A DNA stretch of 64,000 nucleotides from Bacteroidota bacterium (lineage in GTDB: Bacteria; Bacteroidota; Bacteroidia; Chitinophagales; Saprospiraceae). Location: NCBI GenBank assembly GCA_020160935.1, contig JAIUPL010000011.1:1-64000 (forward strand), in the 5' to 3' direction. Every line of letters starts with the position of its first letter. The stretch's first letter is position 1. Made by a program: the position numbers and the translations under genes. Below the pieces are notes generated by a model that did no database searches, was not told the origin of the DNA, and saw only the letters and a list, made by a program, of their open reading frames with translations. Positions 42,303-51,600 of the stretch are shown one piece after another.

Positions 42303-45300
42303 TTACCCCGCTTCAAACACCAGCGCCTCATGCCCCAGTTTCCGGAAATCCACCGGTGTCACGGCCGACACGCCTTGCTCTGGCATATACACGCCATAAA
42401 TAGTGTCTACTGCTGCCATCGTGGCTTTGTTGTGTGTGACGACGATAAACTGCGAATCAGCGGAAAACTGGCGAATGATGCGGTTGAATTTCTCAATGTT
42501 GGCGTCGTCGAGCGGTGCATCCACCTCGTCGAAGATACAGAACGGCGCGGGTTTGAGCAGGTACAAGGCAAATAACAGTGCAGTGGCCGTTAAGGTTTTT
42601 TCGCCGCCTGACAATTGTGCGATCGTCTGCGGGCGTTTGCCTTTGGGCTTGGCGATGATGTTGATGTCCGAATCGAGCGGGCTGTCCGGATTCGTGAGCA
42701 GCAAGTCGGCCGAGTCGTCTTCCGTGAAAAGGGTGCGGAACACGTTGATGAAATTTTCGCGCACCTGTGCGAAAGACTCCAGGAAACGCGCCGTGGCCGT
42801 TTCCTCGATTTCTTTCATGGTCTGCACCAGGTTTTCCTTGGCAGCCAGAATGTCGTTGCGCTGGCCGGCGATGGTATCGTAGCGCTCCTTGATTTCATTG
42901 TACGCTTCGATGGCCATGGGGTTGATTTCGCCGTAGGTATCGAGGCGGCGTTTCATAGCATTGACGTCTTTTTCGAGGGCATCGCGCTGGAACAGCGGGT
43001 TGGGTTCCTGGTTGATAACGTCGTTGACCGACAGGCCGAATTCGGCACGCAGGCGTTCGCCGATGGAGGTGATTTCAAATTTCACATCGGAAAATTTTTC
43101 CTTGAGTCGGTTGACCAGCACCTGCACGTCCTGTTGTTTGCGGAAATTTTCGCGCTGTTTGTTTTCCAGTTCGTGGATTTCATTGCGGGCTTTGAAGTAG
43201 GCCTGTTCCACGCCGCTCAGGGAGGCTTCCTTGGCTTTTTTATCGGCATAGGCGAGGGTCAGTTCCTCGTCGATGCGCTGCATATCGGCCTGGATGAGGC
43301 TAATTTCATCACTGTTGCGGGCCAGCCCGGTTTGCGCCGAAGCCAGCGACTGGCGGAGTTCTTCGCGGCGTTTTTCGCGGAAAGTAAGTTCCTGCCGGAA
43401 GGTAGTCACCTTGTTTTGCTGGCGAATAAACTCGATGTTTTTCTGGTTGTAATCAGCGCTGGCCTGGCTGAGTTGGTCGGCCACGTCGCGGAACGAACCA
43501 TCGGCATTGGAAAGGCGTTCGCGTACGGCGTCGGCGGCTTTTTGTTTGGCGCCGAGTTCGGCGTCGATGGTTTGGTTGCTGGCAATAAGCGAGGCAATGC
43601 GCTGGTTGGCGTCGCCTGCCTGCGCGTCGAAATTGGCGACAAAAGCGGCAATGTTATCGAGTTTGGCTTGCATGCCGGCCTTTTCCTGGCTCAGGCGGTT
43701 GAGCACATCGCGTTCGCGCTGGAGCAGGGCAGATTGATCGGCATTGCGGAGGCTTTGCAGGTGCGTGCGCAGGGTAGCCAGTTGTGTATTGAGTTGGTTT
43801 TCAGTAGTTTCCAGTTTTTTAATATCCGTATCCAGGATTTCCAGGTTCTTTTTCCGGCCAATTTTTTTGCCTTCAAACAAACCAACCGAGCCACCCGACA
43901 GGCTGAATTTCCGGCGTACGAAGGTGCCAGATTTCGATAAAATGGTCAGGTCTGAACTGGACACAGGCGCCTGCGGCAGGCTTTCATCGGAAATGATGAC
44001 ATTTTCCAGCAAGTATTCCACCAGCGGGCGGTACTGCGGCTCAACTTCTACCAGGTCGACAGCGCGCATGCCGCCTGGAAGCAGGGTGAGCGGCGGCTGG
44101 TAGTCGTTGAAGGCGTCGAGCAAAAAGAAATTGGCGCGGCCTTTCTGGCTTTGACCGAGCAGAGCGATGGCGCGCACGGCCTCGTCAGCATTGGGCACCA
44201 CGTAGTAGTTGAGGTAGGGTTCGAGGTAGTTTTCAATGACGATGCGGTACTCCTCGCGCACATAAAGCATGTCGGACAGGAGCGGACAGCGTTTGGCCCA
44301 TTCCTTGTCCTGGCTCAGGAATTTGATGCTTTCCGGAAAACCTTCCAGCGACTCCACCATGCTTTTGGTGAGTTTGTATTCATTGCGGCGGGCGTCGAGT
44401 TGGCGGTTGTGGGCGGCCAGTTTTTTTACCAGTTCGTCCTGTTGCTGCTCGGCTGTGGCGATGTCGTTTCGGCGCTTGGTTTCAGCGGCGTCGAGGTCGG
44501 CGATTTTACGCGACTGTTCGGTTTCTGCGGCCGTTTGCTGGGCGAGGTTTTTTTCCAGCACTTTCATTTCCTCGCGGCGGGTGGCGATGTCGCCCATGGT
44601 GCGTTCCACATCGCGGCGCAGGTTTTCGATCTGGTTGGTCTGGATGGCTTTGGTTTTTTCCAGTTCTACCACTTCGCGTTCAAGTGCTTGTTGTTCCTTG
44701 ACGAATTCGTCGAGGTTGCCTTTGAGCAGGTTGTGGTCGGCGCGCACTTTTTCCAGCAGTTTTTGTGCGGTAGAAAGTGCGTCTTCCAGTTCGGCCTCCA
44801 CGTTGCGTTCGTAGTTGAGGTCGGTCTGGTAGCCCTCGATTTCACTTTCCACGGTGCGCAACTGCTGGGTGTTGTTGTGCATCTGGTCTTCGAGTCGGCG
44901 CAGGTCGTTGGTGACGAACGAGTGTTTTTGCGCCAGCATATTTTTCTCGTTTTCCTTACCCCGAATGCGTCCGGTGAGGCGGTTCACTTCCTGTTGCTGC
45001 TCGCTGAGGCTCGTTTCCTTGTCGATATGGCTTTTGCGTTTCGCTTCGGTATCGGCCTCCAGCAGTCGGCTCATGGCTTCTGTACTGCGGTAATTGTCTT
45101 CTTCGCGGGCAATTTGCTCTTCGAGTTCCTTATATGTTTTTTTGTGGCGGGCGAGGTTGTGCACGGCCAGTTCGACGCTGAGTTTTTTGTATTCGTCTTT
45201 CAGTTCGTAAAACTTGCGGGCGCGTTCGGCCTGTTTTTCCAGTTTTTTCAACTGGTCTTCAATTTCAAACAACAGGTCTTCCACGCGGTCGAGGTCGGCG

Positions 45301-45854
45301 GCTGTGGCTTCTAGTTTTTGCTGGGTTTCGTGTTTGCGGGCCTTGTATTTGCTCACCCCAGCGGCCTGTTCGAACATCCTGCGGCGTGCCTGCTCGCGGT
45401 CGCTCAGCATGTCTTCCACCATATTCAGGGCAATGATGGCATAACTATCGGGACCAATACCAGTATCGAGAAACAACGAAGTGATGTCTTTGAGGCGGCA
45501 GGTAACGCCGTTCAGTCGGTATTCGCTTTCTCCGCTGCGGTACAGGATACGGCTGATGCTGACGGTGCTGTAATCCGTCGGCAGCACGTTTTTGGTGTTG
45601 TCGAAGGTGAGTGTCACCTGGGCCATCTGGCCTTCCTTGCGCTTTTTGGTGCCGTTGAAAATGACCGACGCCATTTTATCGAGGCGCAACTGGCTGCTTT
45701 TTTGCTCACCCAGCACCCAGCGAATGGCATCCACCACATTCGACTTGCCCGAGCCGTTGGGGCCCACCACGCCCGTCACGTCTGCGTTGAAATGCAGCAC
45801 GGTTTCGTTGGCGAAGGACTTAAAACCTTTAATTTCCAGGGATCTTAACCGCAT
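42303..45854 (-). CDS. smc: Chromosome segregation protein SMC
   Basis: 1183 aa, full length. Walker A GPNGSGKS at ~31-38 in MRLRSLEIKGFKSFANETVL; long heptad coiled coils on both sides of a hinge at ~520-660 (FPESIKFLSQDKEWAKRCP, RANFFLLDAFNDY); ABC signature AQLSGGEKTLTATALLFALYLLKP and Walker B FCIFDEVDAPLDDANIEKF near the C-terminus; and the D-loop/switch FIVVTHNKATM. It organises and compacts the chromosome with ScpA/ScpB. Its promoter box lies at the edge of a palindrome. Confidence 0.98.
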   Translation of the reverse strand: MRLRSLEIKGFKSFANETVLHFNADVTGVVGPNGSGKSNVVDAIRWVLGEQKSSQLRLDKMASVIFNGTKKRKEGQMAQVTLTFDNTKNVLPTDYSTVSISRILYRSGESEYRLNGVTCRLKDITSLFLDTGIGPDSYAIIALNMVEDMLSDREQARRRMFEQAAGVSKYKARKHETQQKLEATAADLDRVEDLLFEIEDQLKKLEKQAERARKFYELKDEYKKLSVELAVHNLARHKKTYKELEEQIAREEDNYRSTEAMSRLLEADTEAKRKSHIDKETSLSEQQQEVNRLTGRIRGKENEKNMLAQKHSFVTNDLRRLEDQMHNNTQQLRTVESEIEGYQTDLNYERNVEAELEDALSTAQKLLEKVRADHNLLKGNLDEFVKEQQALEREVVELEKTKAIQTNQIENLRRDVERTMGDIATRREEMKVLEKNLAQQTAAETEQSRKIADLDAAETKRRNDIATAEQQQDELVKKLAAHNRQLDARRNEYKLTKSMVESLEGFPESIKFLSQDKEWAKRCPLLSDMLYVREEYRIVIENYLEPYLNYYVVPNADEAVRAIALLGQSQKGRANFFLLDAFNDYQPPLTLLPGGMRAVDLVEVEPQYRPLVEYLLENVIISDESLPQAPVSSSDLTILSKSGTFVRRKFSLSGGSVGLFEGKKIGRKKNLEILDTDIKKLETTENQLNTQLATLRTHLQSLRNADQSALLQRERDVLNRLSQEKAGMQAKLDNIAAFVANFDAQAGDANQRIASLIASNQTIDAELGAKQKAADAVRERLSNADGSFRDVADQLSQASADYNQKNIEFIRQQNKVTTFRQELTFREKRREELRQSLASAQTGLARNSDEISLIQADMQRIDEELTLAYADKKAKEASLSGVEQAYFKARNEIHELENKQRENFRKQQDVQVLVNRLKEKFSDVKFEITSIGERLRAEFGLSVNDVINQEPNPLFQRDALEKDVNAMKRRLDTYGEINPMAIEAYNEIKERYDTIAGQRNDILAAKENLVQTMKEIEETATARFLESFAQVRENFINVFRTLFTEDDSADLLLTNPDSPLDSDINIIAKPKGKRPQTIAQLSGGEKTLTATALLFALYLLKPAPFCIFDEVDAPLDDANIEKFNRIIRQFSADSQFIVVTHNKATMAAVDTIYGVYMPEQGVSAVTPVDFRKLGHEALVFEAG

Positions 45855-45880
45855 CGTTTCTTTTTCTGTTGAAAAGCGGG

Positions 45881-45888
45881 CAAATATA
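45881..45888 (-). promoter_or_regulatory. -7 promoter box of smc
   Basis: TATATTTG on the minus strand, 27 bases before the smc start. It directly abuts the first repeat unit of the palindrome at 45889, so the -33 region is inside the palindrome arm. Confidence 0.6.
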
Positions 45889-46084
45889 GGGGTTGATGGG
45901 GTTGATGAGGTTGATGAGGGTTGATAAATGTTGATGGGGGTTGATGAGGTTGATGAGGGTTGATAAGAGTTGATGAGGGTTGATAAATGGCGGCTCGAGG
46001 TAAGGTTTGTTCTTTTCTTTCATCGAGTGGCTGAATATCAACCCTCATCAACTCTTATCAACCCTCATCAACCTCATCAACCCT
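45889..46084. repeat. Palindrome, GGTTGATGA family (P11)
   Basis: GGTTGATGAG-type units on the left, ATCAACCCTC units on the right, and a conserved centre from 45980 (AAATGGCGGCTCGAGGTAAG ... TTTCATCGAGTGGCTGAATA). About 90 bases from 45980 match 47553 onward with two mismatches. Confidence 0.92.
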
Positions 46085-47094
46085 CACACCTGCACCACCA
46101 CTTTCCCCACCGTCTTCCCGCTTTGAAACAGCCGGACGGCATCGGGCAATTGTGCAAAAGGATACAAATGCCCCACATGCGGCGGGGCCAATTCGAGCGC
46201 CGACAAATCCTGCAGCAACTGATTCATCAATTCGGCCCGTTCGTAGAGCCAGATCAGGTTGAAACCCAGCACGCCCCGGTTGTTTTCGGGCATTTGTTGC
46301 GGGTCGATTTTAGGCCGGCTGATCCAATGCTTGAGCATGTGCCACTTGTTGGGTTTGTCGCCCGGGCTGGCATAACGCGCCGAACCGAACACAATAATAC
46401 GCCCCATGGGCGCCAACATGTGGTATGGAATGCTGAAAAACGGCCCGCCCACGCTGTCCATCACCAGTTCGAGGGCTCGGCCGTCGAGCGCTTTGCGAAG
46501 TTGTGCTTCAAAATCCTTACCGCGTACGATGACGCGGTCATAACCTTCCCGTTCAGCAAAGGCTACTTTTTCTGCCGATCCAACGGTTCCAATGGTAAAA
46601 CAACCATAAGCCCGCGCAATTTTTAGTGCCTGCAGACCTACACCACCGACGGCGCTGTGAATTAAAACAACAATGCCTTTACGCAAATTACCCAGATGAA
46701 CCATACCGTAGTAGGCCGTCAGGGTTTGCACCAGGTAGGCAGCGCCAGTAGCAAAATCCCAGCCCTGCGGCAATGGGATCGCATAACGCGCGTCGATGTT
46801 CAGGTGGGTGGTGTAGGCGCCAAAACGCGTCACGCCCATCACACGGTCACCGGGCTTCAGGTGTGTAACGGCAGAACCGGTTTTGACAACCTCCCCGGCG
46901 TATTCGAGTCCGGGCGTGAAATTCGTTTTAGGGGCGGCCTTGTACAGGCCCCAGATGGCAAAAACATCGGCGAAATTGAGACCGATGGAACGAACCTCGA
47001 TTTGTACTTCTTCCGGACGTAGTTCGGGCAGTTGAAAATCTTCGCGGTGCAAATCGGCCAGATTGCCGGCATTTAAAACGTATCGAACAGGCAT
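46084..47094 (-). CDS. Quinone-oxidoreductase-like medium-chain dehydrogenase (MDR, VAT1-like)
   Basis: 336 aa, MPVRYVLNAGNLADLHREDF. The GroES-like N-domain has VRSIGLNFADVFAIWGLYKAAP and FTPGLEYAGEVV. The Rossmann domain has HSAVGGVGLQALKIARAYG (GxGxxG-type AxxGGVG). There are no zinc ligands in the catalytic Cys/His positions, so it belongs to the zinc-independent quinone oxidoreductase/VAT1 branch. It is NADPH-dependent and cytosolic. The stop codon is at the edge of the palindrome. Confidence 0.9.
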   Translation of the reverse strand: MPVRYVLNAGNLADLHREDFQLPELRPEEVQIEVRSIGLNFADVFAIWGLYKAAPKTNFTPGLEYAGEVVKTGSAVTHLKPGDRVMGVTRFGAYTTHLNIDARYAIPLPQGWDFATGAAYLVQTLTAYYGMVHLGNLRKGIVVLIHSAVGGVGLQALKIARAYGCFTIGTVGSAEKVAFAEREGYDRVIVRGKDFEAQLRKALDGRALELVMDSVGGPFFSIPYHMLAPMGRIIVFGSARYASPGDKPNKWHMLKHWISRPKIDPQQMPENNRGVLGFNLIWLYERAELMNQLLQDLSALELAPPHVGHLYPFAQLPDAVRLFQSGKTVGKVVVQV

Positions 47095-47110
47095 ATTGAA
47101 AATGTATGTA

Positions 47111-47512
47111 TCAGGTGGGGAAAATACCCAGCAAGCGCCCGATATGGTAACTGGCCCAACAAACAGCAGCGCCTGCCACCATTCCCCAGGCGATATCCAC
47201 CACTACCAGCGCTACTGGCCAGCGGGCAAGCAGGGCTTTGTTGACGAGTTCGTAGGTGGCATAAGCAACCAGTCCGAAAAAGGCGCCGTTGAATGCGGCC
47301 CTTGCGGCTGAATGCGCCGGATAGACGCAGAAATACAGCAGTCCGACGGCAAAAATCAGATAAAATAAACCCGCTGCTGCCCAGTCAGGCTTTTCGGCCA
47401 TCAAAAAACCGACTTGGCGCCGGGTAAAATCCTTTGCCAAAATGCCCAGAAACAGCAGATCCAGGCCGATGTAAACGACCAGGGTAGCGAGGAAATGGAA
47501 GATTGTTTTCAT
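47111..47512 (-). CDS. DUF2177-family membrane protein
   Basis: 133 aa from the ATG at 47512 (MKTIFHFLATLVVYIGLDLLFLGI). The frame runs back to 47614 through the palindrome, but those residues are repeat-encoded and rejected. Four membrane helices are predicted. The pattern DLLFLGILAKDFTRRQVGFLM, YLIFAVGLLYFCVYP and GAFFGLVAYATYELVNKALL matches DUF2177 proteins. The function is unknown, in the inner membrane. It sits 16 bases upstream of the MDR gene start and probably shares its transcript. Confidence 0.9.
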   Translation of the reverse strand: MKTIFHFLATLVVYIGLDLLFLGILAKDFTRRQVGFLMAEKPDWAAAGLFYLIFAVGLLYFCVYPAHSAARAAFNGAFFGLVAYATYELVNKALLARWPVALVVVDIAWGMVAGAAVCWASYHIGRLLGIFPT

Positions 47513-47518
47513 GGTGAA

Positions 47519-47658
47519 AGGGTTGATGAGGGTTGATGAAGGTTGATGAAGGTTGATAAATGGCGGCTCGAGGTAAGGTTTTTTCTTTTCTTTCATCGAG
47601 TGGTTGAATATCAACCCTCATCAACTCTTATCAACCCTCATCAACCCTCATCAACCCC
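47519..47658. repeat. Palindrome, GGTTGATGA family (P12)
   Basis: Arms of GGTTGATGA and ATCAACCCTC units around the same core as P11. It lies 6 bases upstream of the DUF2177 start and just after the FKBP gene's stop, between co-directional genes. Confidence 0.92.
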
Positions 47659-47664
47659 TAAAAA

Positions 47665-48099
47665 TCAGGCTACTCCCAGCAATTCCACCTCAAACACCAG
47701 CGTCGAATTGGGGCCGATTTCAGCGCTCACCTGTTGTTCGCCGTAGGCAAGGTGGGGTGGGAGATACAAACGCCATTTGCTGCCCGTGGGCATCAGTTGA
47801 AGGGCTTCCGTCCAGCCTTTGATAACGCGGTTGAGCGGGAAAGTGGCGGGTTGGCCGCGGCGTACTGAACTATCGAATACAGTGCCATTCGGCAAAGTGC
47901 CGTGGTAATGGCAAGTTACACTGCTGGTCGGGCCGGGCTTCGGGCCGGTGCCTTCCACCAGTATTTCATATTGAAGGCCGCTGTCGAGGCTGACAACACC
48001 TTCGCGTTGGGCATTTTCTGCCAGGAATTTTTTTCCCGCCTCGAGGTTGGCGGCTGCTTTTTCTTCGCGCATGGCTCTGAGTTTGTCGGATATAGACAT
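47665..48099 (-). CDS. FKBP-type peptidyl-prolyl cis-trans isomerase
   Basis: 144 aa. Residues 1-35 are a charged helical N-terminus (MSISDKLRAMREEKAAANLEAGKKFLAENA) typical of FkpA/FklB-type dimerising extensions but short. The FKBP domain follows: GLQYEILVEGTGPKPGPTSSVTCHYHGTLPNGTVFDSS, then PLNRVIKGWTEALQLMPTGSKW and LPPHLAYGEQ, with the conserved substrate-pocket residues Y, F/D, V-I and W in place. There is no signal peptide, so it is cytosolic. It speeds prolyl isomerisation during folding. Confidence 0.95.
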   Translation of the reverse strand: MSISDKLRAMREEKAAANLEAGKKFLAENAQREGVVSLDSGLQYEILVEGTGPKPGPTSSVTCHYHGTLPNGTVFDSSVRRGQPATFPLNRVIKGWTEALQLMPTGSKWRLYLPPHLAYGEQQVSAEIGPNSTLVFEVELLGVA

Positions 48100-48133
48100 G
48101 AGTAAAGTGGGTTGCTTTGAAGGGGTAAAGGTA

Positions 48134-48300
48134 GGGAATGATGAATGTTTTGGTAGAAGTTATGAGTTATGAGTTATGAGTTATGAGTTTTACTCTCGAT
48201 GCTATTGGTATATCAACTAGAGAGGCCAAGAGCAATGTGAGTAAAACTCATAACTCATAACTCATAACTCATAACTTCTACCAAAACATTCATCATTCCC
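48134..48300. repeat. Palindrome with ATGAGTT tandem arms (P13)
   Basis: Arms of about 61 bases (48134-48195 and 48240-48300) that look perfect, from GGGAATGATGAATGTTTTGG to four ATGAGTT units and TTTTACT. The right arm encodes the last ~12 codons and stop of the DUF1653 gene. It lies between two minus-strand genes. Confidence 0.93.
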
Positions 48301-48504
48301 CACCCACTTGAATCGCTGCATTTCCACCCCGTCTTTCTCCACTTTTTCCAAAAACATGGCGAGTGGGCGTACAAACCAGCGTTGCTCACCGTACAGCGGC
48401 TGATACACCACCATTTGCTCGTCGGTTTCGGAATGGATGGCCGTGCCGATAACAAGATAAAATTTACCTTTAAAGTGTTGATAAACACCGCTTTGTATCT
48501 TCAT
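48262..48504 (-). CDS. DUF1653-family protein
   Basis: 80 aa from the ATG at 48504 (MKIQSGVYQHFKGKFYLVIG). A longer in-frame extension to 48951 is antisense to the next gene's N-terminus and rejected. The sequence follows DUF1653: YQHFKGKFYLVIGTAIHSETDEQMVVYQPLYGEQRWFVRPLAMFLEKVEKDGVEMQRF. It is a small cytosolic domain of unknown function. The final residues GNDECFGRSYEL and stop lie within the palindrome arm, beyond the usual end of the domain. Confidence 0.9.
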   Translation of the reverse strand: MKIQSGVYQHFKGKFYLVIGTAIHSETDEQMVVYQPLYGEQRWFVRPLAMFLEKVEKDGVEMQRFKWVGNDECFGRSYEL

Positions 48505-48626
48505 TTTTATGGAAAGTGTCTTTTTTTCGAAAACCCGGTTTCCGGAAACATGCAGGATCAATTTTTCTGCGGCAAGAACGAAATAAATTTCCACACTTTT
48601 CGTCGTTATCAGGCCTGAAAAGCCGT

Positions 48627-48634
48627 TACATTTG
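48627..48634 (+). promoter_or_regulatory. -7 promoter box for the alpha-2-macroglobulin gene
   Basis: TACATTTG, perfect TAnnTTTG, 57 bases upstream of the ATG at 48691. Confidence 0.55.
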
Positions 48635-48690
48635 GGTCGCCCAAGCCCCGGGCAAAATTGTTTTAACCTTTCAAACGCAACCAATTCTCC

Positions 48691-51600
48691 ATGCGAAAGC
48701 CGATCGCCTACGCCCTGTTTGCCGTCACTGGAATCGCCGGCCTTTTTTTCCTGATTCGTTCTCAAAAGATTGTTAAAAACGACGCCTACTACGAGGCCGT
48801 TTCTCAATATGTGTATGCCCACAGCGGCGGCGCTATCGGGCGGGAAGAAACCGTCCGCGTGCGCTTTGTCAACGCGGCCATATCGCAGGAGCAGGTCGGC
48901 CAAGCCGTTCCGGCCAACCTGTTTTCCGTAGAGCCCAAAATAGAAGGTCAAGCCGTTTGGGAAGACGACCGCACCATCAAACTACAGCCCTCGGCGCCCA
49001 TGAAACCCGGTCAGTTGTACACCGCACAAGTGGCCCTTCAAAAAATATATTCCGACGTACCCAAAGTGGCGCGTGTGTTCGAATTCGATTTCCGCATCAA
49101 GGAAACCGCTTTCGATGTCGTCATGGAAGGTCTTTCAGCCGATCCGGATGATGCACGCATGCAACGCGTCGTGGGCCATGTGCGGGTCAACGAACCCTGC
49201 GCCGGCGCCCAAGTGGAAAAAATGCTCGAAGCCCGGCAAGGCAATAAAGCCCTGCTGGTGAGTTGGCAACACAGTTCCGATGGCCTCAGCCACAGTTGGA
49301 CGGTGGCCGGCGTGGAACGCTCCAATGCGGCTTCCAAAGTGAACCTGCGCTGGTCGGGCAATGCCATCGGCGTGGATCGCAACCTCGATACCGAACAGCC
49401 GGTGCCTGCCTGGGATGATTTTACGCTGCTTTCCGCCCGTGCAGTACAGGTGGAAGAACAATACGTGTTGCTGAATTTTTCCGATCCGATTGCTGCATCG
49501 CAAGACCTGAGTGGCCTGATTCGACTGGAAAATTATTCCGGTAAACTACGCTATGTAACCGATGGCAACTTTGTCCGCGTGTACCCCGGCGAACGCCTTT
49601 CGGGTGAGTACAACCTGCAGGTAGAATCGGGTATCCGCAACGCTTCGGGCCAAAACCTGAAAGAACGCGCCGTGTGGCCACTCAATTTTGAAGACCTCAA
49701 ACCGGGTGTCCGACTCGTGGGCCGCGGCGCGGTCATTCCGCAGCAATCCAACGGCGGTATTATTTTTCCATTCGAAGCCGTGGGCCTCAACGCAGTGGAT
49801 GTAGAGGTGTTTAAAATATTCAATTCCAATATTTTACAATTTCTGCAAGTCAACGAAATCGAAGGCTCCGATGAACTGGAACGCGTCGGTAAAATTGTTT
49901 TACAGAAAAAAATCAAACTCTCCGACATCAACCCCAATGCCACGGCCAAAAACTGGCAGCGTTATGCTTTCGACCTGAAAGACATGATCCGGCAAGACCC
50001 GGGCGCCATTTATCAGGTGCGTATTGCATTTCAAATCAATTACACCGACTGTGCTACCGGCGCCGGCCTGACCGCCGATGCTTCGGGTATGGTGTCGTCG
50101 AAGGGCACCCAAACCATCGAACTGAACCAGTACGACGACGATGGCAAACTCGTTTCCATCATGGGTGGATGGCGCGGCCGCTATTTTTCCGACAGTTACT
50201 GGGATGACGACTACAACTGGGACAGCCAGGAAGACCCCTGCTCCCGCGAATACTATAACAGCCAGCACTTTACGCAGCGCAATGTGTTTGTGAGCGACCT
50301 GGGCCTCACCGCCAAACGCGGCCGCGACGGCTCGCTGTTCGTAGCGCTCACCGACCTGCACACCGCACAGCCGGTGAGCGGCGTCGACCTCGAACTGTTC
50401 AGTTATCAATTGCAATCGATCACCAAAGGTAAAACCGGCAGCGATGGCACTACCGTTATCGAAGGGCTGCGTGAAACGCCGTTCCTGCTCGTCGCCAGCG
50501 GCCAGAATCGCCGCGGCTACCTCCGTATGGCCGACGGTAATTCTCTGTCACTCAGCCGCTTCGATGTGGTTGGCGTGGAAGCGCAAAAAGGCCTGAAAGG
50601 TTTTATTTACGGTGAACGAGGCGTATGGCGCCCCGGCGATTCGCTGTACCTCAACTTCGTGCTGGAAGACAGATCGGGCAAACTACCCGCAGGCCACCCG
50701 GTGGCCATGGAACTCACCGACCCGCGCGGCGCGCTTCAATACCGCACGGTGCAAACCAGTGGCGTCAATGGCGTATTCCCGTTCCACTGCGTCACACGTC
50801 CCGATGCGCCTACAGGCAACTGGACGGCCAAAGTGACCGTGGGCGGCGCTATATTTACCAAACAGTTGAAAATTGAAACAGTGAAGCCCAACAGGCTCAA
50901 AATGGACCTGAATTTTGGCAAAAAGAACCTGAGCCCGGCCGACGAAGACCTGAAAGGCACCCTGAAAGTCAACTGGCTACATGGCGCTGTGGCGCAAAAT
51001 CTTAAAGCCAAGGTGGAAATGCAGGTGCGCTCGGTAAAAACAGAATTCCCGAGTTACAAGACGTATGTTTTCGACGACCCCAGCCGCAATTTCTATTCCG
51101 AACCGGAAGTGCTGTTCGATGCCAACCTCGACCAAAACGGCACGGCTGCCGTTCCGCTGAAAGTGGTGGATGTGGAAAATGCGCCGGGCAAACTGATCTC
51201 CAGTTTCAAAGTGCGCGCCTTCGAAGCGGGCGGCGATTTCAGCACCGATAATTTCTCGCTCGATTTCTATCCCTTCGATCGCTACATCGGCATTTTTATG
51301 CCAAAAGGCCGCTGGGGCGATAAAACCATCGATCAACGTGGCGGCACCGTCACCTTCGTTATGGTGGACAAAAACGGCAAGCCGCTGGCCAATCAGTCGT
51401 TCAGCGTGGCGCTGTTCCGTACCGACTGGCGCTGGTGGTGGGACGAAGACGCGGAATCGGGCGTGGCACAATTCAACAACAGCGAGTTCAACAACGCCAT
51501 CGACCAGACCACCCTTACCACCGACAGCCGCGGGCAGGCTACCTGGAAAGTGAAGCCCGACGACTGGGGCCGCTACCTCGTACGTGCCGTCGATAGCAAC

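Noticed and set aside
48505-48951. N-terminal extension of the DUF1653 gene
   Set aside because: These codons are antisense to the alpha-2-macroglobulin 5' region and lack similarity to the family, which starts at MKIQSG.
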